Source of the DNA: Vibrio plantisponsor
GTDB lineage: Bacteria > Pseudomonadota > Gammaproteobacteria > Enterobacterales > Vibrionaceae
Reading direction: 5' to 3'
DNA length: 64,000 nt
NCBI RefSeq assembly: GCF_013041605.1
Contig: NZ_JABEQC010000011.1
Location: forward strand, 1 to 64,000
In this document: positions 10,043-20,145 of the stretch, one piece after another
Layout: the number at the start of each line of letters is the position of its first letter
Numbering within the stretch: the first letter of the stretch is position 1
Notes under the pieces: model-generated
Databases searched by the model: none
What the model was told of the DNA's origin: nothing
Seen by the model: the letters and a program-made list of their open reading frames with translations, nothing else
Made by a program: the position numbers and the translations under genes

Positions 10043-11227
10043 CTAAGCAGCTTGCTCTTGCTGATACTTACCAAGTAGAGCGTGGTAGAAATCATGGTCA
10101 CTTAACGTTCCAACTAACTCTCCATTCTCGATCAGCACAATAGGGTTACCAGTATGGTAGCGAATTTCGATAGCATCACGCATTTCGATATCTGGCGAAG
10201 CAACTACAAGTGAATCACTGGTTAATTCTTCGAACTTAGTCTGTTCGTTCCATTCAATCAGCTTCAGTTTTGGCGAAGAAGATACATTCCATTTGTTGTC
10301 ATTTTTCTCTATCCAAACATCAGCTTGTTGGCATATCTGCCAGCGACCAGATTCTTGCTTAAGCTCATCACAACTGTTCATTAAAGATCGTCCTTTAAGG
10401 ACATTTAATGGGTTGGTATGAGAAACGAAATCTTGGACGTACTGAGTCTTCGGCTTGAGAACAATCTCTTCTGGTTTGCCATATTGGATCAGCTTTCCTG
10501 ATTCCATAATGGCGATACGAGATCCAATTTTCAGTGCTTCATCTAAATCGTGGCTAACAAACACAATGGTTTTGTTTAGGCGTTTTTGTAGGCTGAGTAG
10601 CTCATCCTGAAGTTGCGATCGAATCAATGGATCAAGCGCAGAGAAGGGTTCATCCATTAACAGAATATCGCTATCCATCGCGAACGCTCGTGCTAAGCCA
10701 ACGCGTTGTTGCATGCCGCCAGACAGCTCATGTGGAAGCTTATCCTCCCATTCTGCAAGTCCAACCATTTCAAGTTTTTCACGTGCGCGAGCTCGGCGTT
10801 CCTTTTTAGCTAGTCCCTGCATTTCAAGACCAAAGGCCACATTGTCCAAAACACTTAGCCAAGGCATGAGCGCAAACTTCTGGAATACCATAGAGACTTT
10901 ATTGGTGCGTAGTTCTCGCAGAGTTGTTTCATTACATGTGGCTAAATCGATGCTTTGCTCTTTGTCCTGAACCACTAGAGAACCACGAGTAATTGGGTTA
11001 AGCCCGTTAATTGCTCGTAGTAAGCTCGATTTTCCGGAACCCGATAACCCCATAAGAACACAGATTTCACCTTGGTTTACATCAAGGCTTACATTATCGA
11101 CGCCAACAACTAAACCTGTCGCATCGATAATTTCCTGACGAGTTTTACCTTGATCCAGTAGCTCTGTTGCAGCGGCTGTTTGCTCACCAAACACGACGTC
11201 CAGATTTTCGATATTAATGGTTTTCAT
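10043..11227 (-). CDS. Choline/glycine betaine ABC transporter ATPase (ProV/ChoV-like)
   Basis: The nucleotide-binding subunit has Walker A GLSGSGKS (60-67), signature LSGGMQQRVGLARA, Walker B ILLMDEPFSALDP and an H-loop FVSHD. The C-terminal 110 residues resemble a CBS-like regulatory region as in ProV. Length 394 is typical. It is the last gene of the betIBA-choXWV operon and its ATG abuts the end of the permease gene. In Vibrio the cluster is often named proXWV, but linkage to choline oxidation suggests choline is a main substrate. Confidence 0.92.
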   Translation of the reverse strand: MKTINIENLDVVFGEQTAAATELLDQGKTRQEIIDATGLVVGVDNVSLDVNQGEICVLMGLSGSGKSSLLRAINGLNPITRGSLVVQDKEQSIDLATCNETTLRELRTNKVSMVFQKFALMPWLSVLDNVAFGLEMQGLAKKERRARAREKLEMVGLAEWEDKLPHELSGGMQQRVGLARAFAMDSDILLMDEPFSALDPLIRSQLQDELLSLQKRLNKTIVFVSHDLDEALKIGSRIAIMESGKLIQYGKPEEIVLKPKTQYVQDFVSHTNPLNVLKGRSLMNSCDELKQESGRWQICQQADVWIEKNDNKWNVSSSPKLKLIEWNEQTKFEELTSDSLVVASPDIEMRDAIEIRYHTGNPIVLIENGELVGTLSDHDFYHALLGKYQQEQAA

Positions 11228-12072
11228 TATGATACCTCTTTGCTGTTTGGTGCTTTACACAGTCGATCCAAAATGATGGCGACGAGTACAATCGCTAAAC
11301 CCGCTTCGAAACCTTGCGAAATGTTTACCGTGTTTAATGCGCGAACAACTGGCTTACCTAAGCCATCTGCGCCGACTAAGGCTGCAATCACAACCATCGA
11401 CAGTGATAGCATGATGCATTGGGTAATACCCGCCATGATGCTTGGCAGAGCAGCTGGAAGTTCGACTTTGTAGAGCAGTTTTGTACGGTTAGCACCAAAC
11501 GCTTTACCGGCTTCAATCAGTTCTTCCGGTACACGGGTAACACCCAAGTAAGTCAAACGAATCGGCGCTGCAATGGCAAAGATGATGGTAGAAATCAGTC
11601 CCGGAACGACACCTAAACCGAACAATACCAGTGTGGGGATCAGATAGACGAAAGTAGGAACTGTCTGCATCAAATCCAAAATAGGACGCATCAGGGTGTA
11701 AACCCATGGACGATGTGCCGCCATGATTCCGAGTGGGACGCCAATTAATACGGAAATCGTTGTCGCGGAGAAAACCATAACAAAGGTTTCCAGCATTTCT
11801 TGCCAGTAGCCAAGGTTTAAGATCAGCAACAGGGCTGCGATGATAAACACAACTAACGAAACACTGCGGTGCAACCACCACGCAATAGCGGCGGTTAAAA
11901 GAATAGGAGCGGCTGGTGGCATCCATTTAAAGACATCAACCAACAACATAATGATGCTTTCAAGTAAGAATGAAATGGTATCAAAGAAACCAGAGGCATT
12001 AATGGTGAGCCAGTCGACCCCGGTTTCCATCCAACTTCCTAATGGGATTTTATGCTCAGTAATAATGTTCAC
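11227..12072 (-). CDS. Choline/glycine betaine ABC transporter permease (ProW/ChoW-like)
   Basis: This 281-residue membrane protein has about six membrane segments and a binding-protein-dependent transport EAA region (EELIEAGKAFGANRTKLLYKVELPAALP). It forms the channel with the ATPase encoded directly downstream; the two genes share one base. A GC-rich hairpin separates it from the binding-protein gene. Confidence 0.92.
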   Translation of the reverse strand: MNIITEHKIPLGSWMETGVDWLTINASGFFDTISFLLESIIMLLVDVFKWMPPAAPILLTAAIAWWLHRSVSLVVFIIAALLLILNLGYWQEMLETFVMVFSATTISVLIGVPLGIMAAHRPWVYTLMRPILDLMQTVPTFVYLIPTLVLFGLGVVPGLISTIIFAIAAPIRLTYLGVTRVPEELIEAGKAFGANRTKLLYKVELPAALPSIMAGITQCIMLSLSMVVIAALVGADGLGKPVVRALNTVNISQGFEAGLAIVLVAIILDRLCKAPNSKEVS

Positions 12073-12090
12073 GAGAATTCCTTATTTAGT

Positions 12091-12111
12091 GGCAGGGCAT
12101 TTAGCCCCGCC
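12091..12111 (-). repeat. Intercistronic hairpin after choX
   Basis: GGCAGGGC and GCCCCGCC form an 8-bp stem (one G-T pair) around ATTTA. No T-run follows on the minus strand, so it more likely stabilises the upstream choX message than terminates transcription. Confidence 0.6.
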
Positions 12112-12121
12112 AACCAGTTTG

Positions 12122-13051
12122 TTAAGCGTCTTTGTTCAAATATGCGGTTACCGCTTCTATCGCTGGTTTACCGTCTTTAGTGGTGACTTTCTGTAACCAC
12201 TGTTCGATAGCTTGTGGGTTAGCACGCAGCCATTCCTGAGCCGCTTTTGATGGCTGTTTCTTTTCGTTAAGAATGGCTTCCATCAGAACGTTTTCCATAT
12301 CAAGGCTGAATGACAGGTTGTGAAGTAACTGACCCACGTTCGGGCACTGTGCTACGTAATCTTTGCGTACGTTGGTATAAACGTTCGCACCGCCATAGTT
12401 AGGGCCGAAGTAGTCATCACCACCCGCAAGATATTCCATCTCAACATTGCTGTTCATTGGGTGTGGTGCCCAACCGAGGAATGCAATCCATTCGTTGCGG
12501 CGAACGGCACGCTTAACCTGAGAAACCATGCCCGCTTCACTCGACTCAACCAGTTTGAAACCTTTAAGGTCGAATGCGTTGCTATCAATCATTGATTGAA
12601 TGAGTCGGTTACCATCGTTACCAGGTTCAATACCGTAAATTCGGTCTTTGAATTGATCAGCATGCTTTGCAATGTCGGCAAATGACGTTACGCCTGCGTC
12701 ATAAACATATTTAGGGACGGCTAGGGTGTATTTCGCGCCTTCAAGGTTGGCGCGAATAGTTTCGACCGTTCCTGCATCACGATACTTGGCAATATCGCCT
12801 TCCATTGTTGGCATCCAGTTACCTAGAAAAACGTCGATATCGCCATTGGCCATAGAGGAGTAGGTAACCGGTACTGAAAGTAGGTCAGTCTTGGTTTGGT
12901 AGCCCAAACCTTTTAACAGTTCGGTTGTGACAGAGGTAGTTGCTGTGATGTCTGTCCAGCCGACATCAGCGAAACGAACTGTTTCACAAGTGTTTGCATA
13001 GGTGTTGAACGACAGCATAGTTGCTGCTGCAAGAGTGATGACTTTACGCAT
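12122..13051 (-). CDS. Choline/glycine betaine-binding periplasmic protein (ProX/ChoX-like)
   Basis: A signal peptide (MRKVITLAAATMLSFNTYA) precedes an OpuAC-type substrate-binding domain. The mature part starts CETVRFADVGWTDI, as in choline-binding ChoX proteins, with several Trp/Tyr residues (GWTD, FLGWAPHP, YFGPNYGG) of the kind that form the quaternary-ammonium cage. Length 309. It delivers substrate to the permease and ATPase encoded downstream and lies 11 bases after betA. Confidence 0.93.
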   Translation of the reverse strand: MRKVITLAAATMLSFNTYANTCETVRFADVGWTDITATTSVTTELLKGLGYQTKTDLLSVPVTYSSMANGDIDVFLGNWMPTMEGDIAKYRDAGTVETIRANLEGAKYTLAVPKYVYDAGVTSFADIAKHADQFKDRIYGIEPGNDGNRLIQSMIDSNAFDLKGFKLVESSEAGMVSQVKRAVRRNEWIAFLGWAPHPMNSNVEMEYLAGGDDYFGPNYGGANVYTNVRKDYVAQCPNVGQLLHNLSFSLDMENVLMEAILNEKKQPSKAAQEWLRANPQAIEQWLQKVTTKDGKPAIEAVTAYLNKDA

Positions 13052-13062
13052 GTTTTATTTCC

Positions 13063-14787
13063 TTATTGATCTTTCATTTCCGAAGATTGAAGGGAGTCCA
13101 ATGAGCGTCGTGGTGCGTTTTCGCGCTGGTCTTGTTGCCAGTTCTCTGCGATCCACACGGGTGCTTGCTCACGAGGAAGAAGAGTTTTACCTAAGATGAT
13201 GTCTGCCGCTCGCTCAGCAACCATGATGGTTGGAGCGTTAAGGTTACCGTTAGGAATGGTTGGGAAAATCGATGAGTCCACCACTCGCAGTGATTGAACA
13301 CCGCGTACGCGACATTCGTTGTCGAGAACTGCCATTGGGTCGTCGTCTGCGCCCATTTTGCAGCTACAAGAGGGGTGGTAAGCACTTTCTACATTCTGCT
13401 TAACCCACTCATCGATCTCTTCATCTGAAGAGATATGGAACCCCGGTTGAATTTCATCGCCACGGTATTTATCTAACGCAGGTTGAGCCAAGATCTCGCG
13501 GGTTAAGCGGATACAGTCACGCCAATCCTGAATATCTTGCTGCTCTGATAAATAACGGAACAAAATGCCTGGCTTGTCTGCTGGGTCATTTGAACGAATC
13601 CAGACCTGACCGCGACTCAGTGGTTTGTTCGGACCAACGTGTACTTGGAAACCGTGTCCGTCAAACGCTGTACGACCATCATACCGCATGGCTGCTGGTA
13701 AGAAGTGGTATTGAATGTTTGGCCACTTTAAGCCTGCGCGAGAGCGTATGAACGCACAAGATTCAAAATGATTTGTCGCACCAAGGCCACGCTTGGTAAG
13801 CAGCCATTCAGCGCCTATCATCCCTTTACTGATAAGGCCTAGCTTGCTGTTTAATGTGATAGGCTCTTCGCAGCGATACTGGAAGTAGACTTCCAAGTGA
13901 TCCTGCAGATTCTGACCTACACCGGGTAGTTCATGTTTTACTTCGACACCCGCGTTTTCCAGTACATCGCGAGGGCCAATACCAGATAACTGTAACAACT
14001 GTACTGAGCCAATAGAGCCAGCACTAGAAATCACTTCTTTGTTTGAAAATACGGTTTCGACCTGACCTTTATGTTCAAACTCCACACCTACTGCTTTACT
14101 GTTTTCGATAACAATTTTACGTGTCAGTACATTTTTAAGCAGAGTCAGGTTTGGGCGTTTCAAAGCTCGGCGCAGGTACGCGTTCGAAGTTGAAGCTCGA
14201 ACGCCCTTATCCACCGTCATATGCATCGGGCCGAAGCCTTCTTGTTGGTAACCGTTGTAATCGTTTGTCGTTGGATAACCGGCTTCTTCTCCGGCATCAA
14301 TAAATGCCTGATAGAGCGGGTTCAGTTCCATATCGTTACCGTTACAAGTGGCTAACGGACCTTGATCGCCACGGTACTGATCGCCGCCATGAATCCAGCT
14401 TTCGGCTTTCTTGAAGTAAGGTAAGCAAGATGCGTAATCCCAGCCGTTAGCGCCGTGTTGTTGCCATTCATCAAAGTCGCAAGCATGCCCACGAACGTAA
14501 ACCATACCGTTGATTGATGAACTACCACCGAGCACTTTTCCTCGAGGGCAGTGCAGTTGGCGACCATCTAATCCCGGTTCTTCTACAGATTCAAATTGCC
14601 ATGCATACTTAGGTGTATTCATAGGGTATGAGAGAGCAGTTGGCATTTGGATGAAAATGCTTTTATCGCTGCCACCGGCTTCCAGTAACAAAACAGAATG
14701 CTCGCCACTTTCAGTTAGGCGATCAGCTAAAACGCAGCCTGCAGAACCAGCACCGATAACAATATAATCAAAGTGTTGTTTCATCAT
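13063..14787 (-). CDS. betA: Choline dehydrogenase BetA
   Basis: This GMC-family FAD oxidoreductase oxidises choline to betaine aldehyde. The N-terminus has the FAD dinucleotide motif GAGSAGCV, the GMC signatures GGSSSINGM and [15 protein letters not shown], and a C-terminal conserved HPSCSCKMG and NPT-like [15 protein letters not shown]. Length 574 compared with 556 in E. coli. It lies seven bases after betB in the betIBA-choXWV operon. Product: the osmoprotectant pathway at the inner membrane. Confidence 0.96.
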   Translation of the reverse strand: MMKQHFDYIVIGAGSAGCVLADRLTESGEHSVLLLEAGGSDKSIFIQMPTALSYPMNTPKYAWQFESVEEPGLDGRQLHCPRGKVLGGSSSINGMVYVRGHACDFDEWQQHGANGWDYASCLPYFKKAESWIHGGDQYRGDQGPLATCNGNDMELNPLYQAFIDAGEEAGYPTTNDYNGYQQEGFGPMHMTVDKGVRASTSNAYLRRALKRPNLTLLKNVLTRKIVIENSKAVGVEFEHKGQVETVFSNKEVISSAGSIGSVQLLQLSGIGPRDVLENAGVEVKHELPGVGQNLQDHLEVYFQYRCEEPITLNSKLGLISKGMIGAEWLLTKRGLGATNHFESCAFIRSRAGLKWPNIQYHFLPAAMRYDGRTAFDGHGFQVHVGPNKPLSRGQVWIRSNDPADKPGILFRYLSEQQDIQDWRDCIRLTREILAQPALDKYRGDEIQPGFHISSDEEIDEWVKQNVESAYHPSCSCKMGADDDPMAVLDNECRVRGVQSLRVVDSSIFPTIPNGNLNAPTIMVAERAADIILGKTLLPREQAPVWIAENWQQDQRENAPRRSLDSLQSSEMKDQ

Positions 14788-14793
14788 TCTTCC

Positions 14794-16254
14794 TTACTCG
14801 TAAGCTCCAACATAGTCATCCAGCTCAATCAGGATGCTTTTTGTTTGTGTGTAGTGGCTTAAGGTTTCGATGCCGTTCTCACGGCCAACGCCAGAGAGTT
14901 TGTAGCCACCGACAGGCATAGGCGCAGGAGAATCACCCCAAGTATTAATCCAGCAGATACCCGCTTGCAGCTGGTGGATTACTCGGTGTGCACGGGAGAT
15001 ATTCTGTGTAAATACGCCAGCAGCAAGACCATAGTTGGTCGCGTTTGCTCGCTTAATCGCTTCGTCTTCATCGCTAAACTTAATCACCGCCATAACCGGA
15101 CCGAAGATTTCCTTCTGGACGAAATCCATATCGTCTTGGCAATCAACAAACACGGTGGGAGCAACAAAGTTACCTTTGGCTAACTCACCTTCAGTGACTT
15201 GATAGCCGCCGGTTAACAATTTAGCGCCGCTGTTCTTTGCGCTTTCGATGGCTTCAAGAACCTTCACTAAATGCTCTTTAGAGATAAGTGCACCCACTTG
15301 AGTGTTCGGATCTTGGGGATCGCCTACGATCAGTTTTTCCGTACGTGCTTTTAGCTGAGAGATGAAGTCTTCATAGATATTTTCATGAACGAAAACACGA
15401 GTACCGTTAGTACACACTTCGCCTTGGGTGTAGAAGTTAGCGGTCATTGCACCTGATACGGCTTGGTCTAACTTTGCGTCTTCAAAAATAATCAGGGGAG
15501 ATTTACCGCCCAGCTCCATAGTGACGGATTTCAGACTTTGAGCGCTGGCAGACATTACCGCTTTACCAGTACCCGTTTCACCGGTGAATGATACTTTTGC
15601 GATGTCTGGGTGAGCTGTCAGCATTTGGCCAACACGACCATCACCTTGAACAACGTTAAATACGCCATCAGGTACGCCCGCTTCAGTAAAGATTTCAGCC
15701 AGCTTGAGTGCGGTCAGCGGTGTCTCTTCTGAAGGTTTGAAGATCATAGCGTTACCTGCAGCAAGAGCGGGCGCTGACTTCCACATGGCAATCTGAATTG
15801 GGTAGTTCCAAGCGCCGATACCAGCACAAATGCCTAGTGGTTCTTTACGTGTATAAAAGAACTGGCTCTCGGAAAGCGATTGTTGTTCGCCCTGAATAGC
15901 AGGTGCAAGACCAGCAAAGTATTCGATAACATCTGCGCCAGTCACAATATCAACGCAATTGGCTTCTTGGATTGGTTTACCGGTATCCAATACCTCTAGA
16001 AGTGCCAGTTCATCGTTTCGTCCTCTAAGGATTTTCACCGCTTTTAGCAGAATTCGGCTACGTTCTACGGCTGTCATTGCCGACCAAACAGCAAAGCCAC
16101 GCTTGGCAGAATCTACCGCTGCCTGAACATCTTGTTCACTAGCCTGACCAAGAGTGGCCAGAGGTTCACCGGTTGCTGGGTTATAGCTAATAAAAGTTTC
16201 GCCCGATGACGCCTGTTGATAACGACCATCGATATAAAGTGATGCTTTTTCCAT
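14794..16254 (-). CDS. betB: Betaine aldehyde dehydrogenase BetB
   Basis: BetB oxidises betaine aldehyde to glycine betaine with NAD(P). The aldehyde dehydrogenase motifs are FTGETGTG, the catalytic Glu in MELGGKSP and the catalytic Cys in QGEVCTNG (about residue 285). I chose the start [12 protein letters not shown] at 16254, giving 486 residues like E. coli BetB. The open frame continues upstream to 16374, but that part overlaps the end of betI and is not BetB-like. Confidence 0.96.
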   Translation of the reverse strand: MEKASLYIDGRYQQASSGETFISYNPATGEPLATLGQASEQDVQAAVDSAKRGFAVWSAMTAVERSRILLKAVKILRGRNDELALLEVLDTGKPIQEANCVDIVTGADVIEYFAGLAPAIQGEQQSLSESQFFYTRKEPLGICAGIGAWNYPIQIAMWKSAPALAAGNAMIFKPSEETPLTALKLAEIFTEAGVPDGVFNVVQGDGRVGQMLTAHPDIAKVSFTGETGTGKAVMSASAQSLKSVTMELGGKSPLIIFEDAKLDQAVSGAMTANFYTQGEVCTNGTRVFVHENIYEDFISQLKARTEKLIVGDPQDPNTQVGALISKEHLVKVLEAIESAKNSGAKLLTGGYQVTEGELAKGNFVAPTVFVDCQDDMDFVQKEIFGPVMAVIKFSDEDEAIKRANATNYGLAAGVFTQNISRAHRVIHQLQAGICWINTWGDSPAPMPVGGYKLSGVGRENGIETLSHYTQTKSILIELDDYVGAYE

Positions 16255-16262
16255 TTGAAGAC

Positions 16263-16865
16263 CTAACGAGTTGTCAGCGCGTGTTGCGCCAGTTGTAGTT
16301 CTAAGTAATCGCCAATTAATGCACGCGCCTGTTGAGCGTTGATACCTTCTTGGTTCATTGCGCCGCGTAGCCAAAGACCGTCAATCAGTGCGGCAATACC
16401 TTGTGCAACCTGCTTAACCTGTTGATGAGGTAATAGGGCTTTGAGTTCGATTGTGAGGTGAGAGAGGAGTCGCTTTTCGTTCACGCGTTGCAAGCGGTGA
16501 AGTTGCGAGTCATGCATTGAGTAAGACCAAAATGCCAACCATGTTTTTGCAACCTTGTTGGAAGCTTGGAAATCGGAGAAGTTGGCTTCAACAATTGCAT
16601 GGATACGCTTTTGATGTTGATGCTTAGGAATGGCGGACAGCAATTGCATTACCGTTTCAGAGTGCTCGCGCAAGATTGCGCGCATGGTTTCTTCGAGCAA
16701 GCCATGTTTACCGCCAAAGTAGTGATTGATGATGCCTGTGGATACACCTGCTTCGCGACTAATTAATGCGATGCTTGCTGCGTGTAAACCGACACGTTCA
16801 ATCACTGTCATAGTGGCATTGACGAGTTGTGGTTTGCGTATGCTAGGCATTCCAACTTTAGGCAC
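16263..16865 (-). CDS. betI: TetR-family choline-responsive repressor BetI
   Basis: The N-terminal helix-turn-helix ([20 protein letters not shown]) and the start [15 protein letters not shown] match BetI closely. It represses the bet operon until choline is present. GTG 16865 is favoured: AAGGAG lies five bases upstream and the N-terminus aligns with E. coli BetI; GTG 16871 is possible. It is the first gene of the operon, so it is autoregulated. Length 200. Confidence 0.95.
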   Translation of the reverse strand: MPKVGMPSIRKPQLVNATMTVIERVGLHAASIALISREAGVSTGIINHYFGGKHGLLEETMRAILREHSETVMQLLSAIPKHQHQKRIHAIVEANFSDFQASNKVAKTWLAFWSYSMHDSQLHRLQRVNEKRLLSHLTIELKALLPHQQVKQVAQGIAALIDGLWLRGAMNQEGINAQQARALIGDYLELQLAQHALTTR

Positions 16866-16890
16866 AATCACTCCTTAATTTTTTTAATTG

Positions 16891-16928
16891 AACGATTAGT
16901 TAAATATAAGTTAAACAAAATAATCGTT
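16891..16928 (-). promoter_or_regulatory. Putative BetI operator / bet promoter region
   Basis: An inverted repeat AACGATTA (16891-16898) and TAATCGTT (16921-16928), with centres 30 bp apart, flanks AT-rich DNA with two GTTAAA repeats, 25-63 bases upstream of betI. Its position and symmetry fit an autoregulatory TetR-family operator. The assignment to BetI is inferred. Confidence 0.55.
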
Positions 16929-17073
16929 AGATCTCAAATTAAATTGTGAGGGCTTTTGTATGTTTTTGTTTTGTTTTTGTGTTTAATTTAATTAAAATCA
17001 GTTATTTATATAATTTAAAAAATAATTAAATGATTAGAGTAAGATTGTTTCGTTGATTAACGAGTTAGAAATA

Positions 17074-17112
17074 AAAAATCCCTTAGTGATTTCTCACTAA
17101 GGGATTGATTTA
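17074..17112. terminator. Terminator downstream of the aminopeptidase gene
   Basis: A perfect 13-bp stem AATCCCTTAGTGA / TCACTAAGGGATT with loop TTTC has an A-run to its left. On the minus strand this gives a strong T-tailed terminator for the aminopeptidase transcript entering from the right. It lies far upstream of the betI promoter. Confidence 0.85.
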
Positions 17113-17130
17113 AAAGTAAATGAATTGTTA

Positions 17131-18918
17131 TTAATGGGCGATTGGCTGAGTTGCCTGTTTTAGCCACTGCTTAACATCACCTTCAACTAGAGGGCTAACG
17201 TCATCCCACACTTTTTGGTGGTAGTCATTCAGCCAGTTAAGTTCAGGTTTTGTCAGCATGTTGACATTGATAGCGCGAACATCAATAGGGCAGCGAGTGA
17301 GTGATTCGAAGCCATGAACATGGAAGTCGCCTTGGGTTTCGACTTCTACAACCAATTCTAAGTTTTCGATACGAATACCAAAGCCGTCAGCTCGGTAGTA
17401 ACCCGGTTCGTTCGACAACACCATGCCAGGTAGCAAGGCAACGTTGTTAAACACTTTACTAATACGTTGAGGCCCTTCGTGAACACTGAGGAAGTGACCA
17501 ACACCGTGACCTGTACCGTGATCATAATCGTAGCCGTTTGCCCATAAATGTTGGCGGGCTAAAACATCAAGTTGGTGGCCACAAGTGCCTTTCGGGAATC
17601 GAGCTTTAGCCAAAGCAATATGACCTTTTAGAACTAAGGTGAACTGTTGCTTAATTTCGTCACTGACTTCACCAATCGCAATGGTACGGGTTATGTCGGT
17701 TGTACCATCAGTATATTGGCCACCTGAATCAACAAGGTATAGCGTGTTCATTTCTAGCTTACCTGGCTCTGGTTGGTTCATGTGGTTGTAGTGACACATA
17801 GCCGCATTCGTGGTTGCTGCTGAAATGGTGTCAAAGCTCAGGTCTGCTAATGTTGGATCAAGCTCGCGGAATGCTTGAAGCTTATCAGCCAGTTGCGCTT
17901 CGTTATGCAGTTTGCCAGCCGCCACTTCGCTGTCTAGCCAAGATAGGAATTTCGCCATTGCAGCACCATCGCGAACATGACACGCTTTCATGCCTTTAAT
18001 TTCAGTCGCGTTTTTGGCGGCTTTTGGTAACAAGCAAGGATCGGCGTCTTTAATGAGTTCAGCGTTGACATTCTGCAGTGTCAGTGTGAACCAAGCGTTG
18101 CTGGTGGCTGGGTCTACAATCACTTTCTTACCTGAAAGTTTCTCAAGTTCTGTTTGCAGCGTATCTGGATGATGAACTCGTACACCTGCACCAACGTGAT
18201 TCTCAAAGCGTTCGGCTAATCGAGCTGGGTCGAGGAAGAAGTCGACACTTGCGTCAGAATGAACAATGGCGTGCGATAGCAACACTGGTAAGCGTGATAC
18301 GTCTAGACCACGAATATTCAACAGCCAACAGATAGAGTCTAATTCTGTCAGCACTGCGCTATCTGCTTTTTTAGAACGCAAGATGTCTGCAATACGCTGA
18401 CGTTTCGTCGCGCTGTTGACACCAACCAGCTCATCACTCATTAAACGCATGTCAGAGACAACAGGAGCAGGGCGATCATGCCAAAGTTGGTCGATAGCAT
18501 TGCCTTCGGTCGCAACTAATTCTAGTTCGCCAGCAAGTTTGCTTTGAGTTGCCGTTAACCAACTCGCACGGTGCATTCTTGGGTCGTAGCCCACTTTGCT
18601 ACCTGTAGGCAAATGACTTTGTAGCCAATCTAAATACGGTTCTTCAATCAGATGACGGTACTCAAACAGTTCTTGTGGAACCTGCTTGCGAACCTGAACG
18701 GTATAGCGGCCATCAACAAAAATTGCTGCCGAGGTTTGAGTAATCACAGCGGCACCCGCTGAACCAGTAAATCCAGTTAACCAATGTAATCGTTCGTTGT
18801 GTTCTGGTACGTATTCGCCAAGATACTCATCTTCATGAGGAATAATGAGTGCGTCTAAACCGTTACGTGTTAACCAGTTACGAAGTTCCGTTACACGCTG
18901 GGAGATGGATTGGTACAT
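17131..18918 (-). CDS. Xaa-Pro aminopeptidase (M24, long aminopeptidase P type)
   Basis: It removes N-terminal residues before proline. Two creatinase-like N-terminal domains precede an M24 metallopeptidase domain with the dimetal ligands visible: VDSGGQYTDGTTDITR (two Asp), HGTGHGVGHFLSVHEGP (His), NEPGY (Glu) and RIENL (Glu). At 595 residues it is the long form similar to eukaryotic cytosolic aminopeptidase P, unlike the 440-residue E. coli PepP. It is a monocistronic gene with its own terminator. Confidence 0.92.
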   Translation of the reverse strand: MYQSISQRVTELRNWLTRNGLDALIIPHEDEYLGEYVPEHNERLHWLTGFTGSAGAAVITQTSAAIFVDGRYTVQVRKQVPQELFEYRHLIEEPYLDWLQSHLPTGSKVGYDPRMHRASWLTATQSKLAGELELVATEGNAIDQLWHDRPAPVVSDMRLMSDELVGVNSATKRQRIADILRSKKADSAVLTELDSICWLLNIRGLDVSRLPVLLSHAIVHSDASVDFFLDPARLAERFENHVGAGVRVHHPDTLQTELEKLSGKKVIVDPATSNAWFTLTLQNVNAELIKDADPCLLPKAAKNATEIKGMKACHVRDGAAMAKFLSWLDSEVAAGKLHNEAQLADKLQAFRELDPTLADLSFDTISAATTNAAMCHYNHMNQPEPGKLEMNTLYLVDSGGQYTDGTTDITRTIAIGEVSDEIKQQFTLVLKGHIALAKARFPKGTCGHQLDVLARQHLWANGYDYDHGTGHGVGHFLSVHEGPQRISKVFNNVALLPGMVLSNEPGYYRADGFGIRIENLELVVEVETQGDFHVHGFESLTRCPIDVRAINVNMLTKPELNWLNDYHQKVWDDVSPLVEGDVKQWLKQATQPIAH

Positions 18919-19097
18919 CTTGCTATTCTCCTAATAATTGTCCTTTTGTTCAGCTGATGCCGATATATCCGTTCTCTTGATATACCCACTTTGCCTATCT
19001 ATGTAGTGCAGGACGTGAACCGATAAGCTACTCGTTTTGTAGTGAGTGTGCAAATGTGCTGAACTTAATCTTATCAATAGTGTTATAGGGCATTTGT

Positions 19098-20039
19098 TTA
19101 ACGCAAATGTAAGGTTTTCGTCTGAATGATTTGCCTTAACCAAGAGAGTGCTGGGTCGTTTTCTCTGTCTCTGTGCCAGAACAGCGTATAAGCCATTGGA
19201 GGGAACTCAAGAGGCAGTGGCAGCACCACCAAATCGAGATGTTTGGCGACCAGATGCGTAAAATGGCTCGGCGCGGTAAACACAAAGTCTGTGTAGCTGC
19301 ATAAACTGGCGGCACTGTTAAAGTCGGGGACGGTAATCGCAATATCACGCTGATAACCTAAGTCAGCCAAGCGGTAGTCCAGCAGCCAGCGGTCACTGCC
19401 GTCACAGCGAACTTGTACATGTCGAAGGGTTAGATAGCGTTCCAAATTCCATGGCTGCTTTAGAACAGGGTGATCTCGTCGAACGACACACATTTGTGAA
19501 TCGCGATAGATCTCTTGTTCGCAGATATCCTTTGGTGGAAGCATGGTTAACTTCGCATCGTTGATATCGATGTCTTTACCTGTGATACCAATATCCAGCT
19601 CGCCCATTTGCAGCTTTTTAAAGGTTTGGTCTGTCCAAGAGTGGGTACTGATATTGAGATTTGGGCCCTGCATGAATATCGCTGGTAAAAAGTGGGGAAG
19701 AATTAATGGGTAGACACTTTCGACAGCCGCAATATGGAATCGGTACTCACTCGACTGAGGATAAAACTGCTCTGGCTGAGTAATCAGTTCTAGCTGATCA
19801 ACCAAGGTTTCCAATTTAGGCTTTAAAAACAACATTTTTGGTGTCGGTTTTAGGCCATGGGAGGTTCGGATGAAAAGTGGATCATCGAATTGTTCGCGTA
19901 GTTTCGCCAGCGACTTACTGACCGCAGACTGACTCAGATGCAGCCGGCTCGAAGCGCGTGTAACGCTGAGTTCCTCTCCAAGAACTTGTAAACAAACAAG
20001 CAAGTTAAGGTCAATTCGCGCTAATTTATCAATGTTCAT
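19098..20039 (-). CDS. LysR-family transcriptional regulator
   Basis: The N-terminal LysR helix-turn-helix (LSVTRASSRLHLSQSAVSKSLAKLR) is followed by a substrate-binding domain of NodD/NahR-like type. The start at 20039 (MNIDKLARIDLNLL) is preferred because a GGA lies seven bases upstream; ATG 20051 is an alternative. It is divergent from the MFS efflux gene with under 110 bases between them, so it probably controls that transporter. Effector unknown. Confidence 0.88.
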   Translation of the reverse strand: MNIDKLARIDLNLLVCLQVLGEELSVTRASSRLHLSQSAVSKSLAKLREQFDDPLFIRTSHGLKPTPKMLFLKPKLETLVDQLELITQPEQFYPQSSEYRFHIAAVESVYPLILPHFLPAIFMQGPNLNISTHSWTDQTFKKLQMGELDIGITGKDIDINDAKLTMLPPKDICEQEIYRDSQMCVVRRDHPVLKQPWNLERYLTLRHVQVRCDGSDRWLLDYRLADLGYQRDIAITVPDFNSAASLCSYTDFVFTAPSHFTHLVAKHLDLVVLPLPLEFPPMAYTLFWHRDRENDPALSWLRQIIQTKTLHLR

Positions 20040-20145
20040 GTGATTTTCCATTGAGGAATATTACTGATGATTATAAGCCATTTGTTCGAATAACAGCATT
20101 CTTCTATCATGCACGCTCTTTATTATTCAATTTTTGGAACCTATT

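Noticed and set aside
10775..10792. TTTTTCACGTGCGCGA as a parS site
   Set aside because: CACGTG core only; the flanks do not match the consensus on either side.
16255..16374. Longer BetB N-terminus reaching to 16374
   Set aside because: The extra 40 residues overlap the end of betI, are not ALDH-like, and the 486-residue form matches BetB length.
19136..19348. Overlapping frames such as this one inside known genes
   Set aside because: They lie wholly inside a well-supported gene in another frame and lack ribosome binding sites or recognisable domains.
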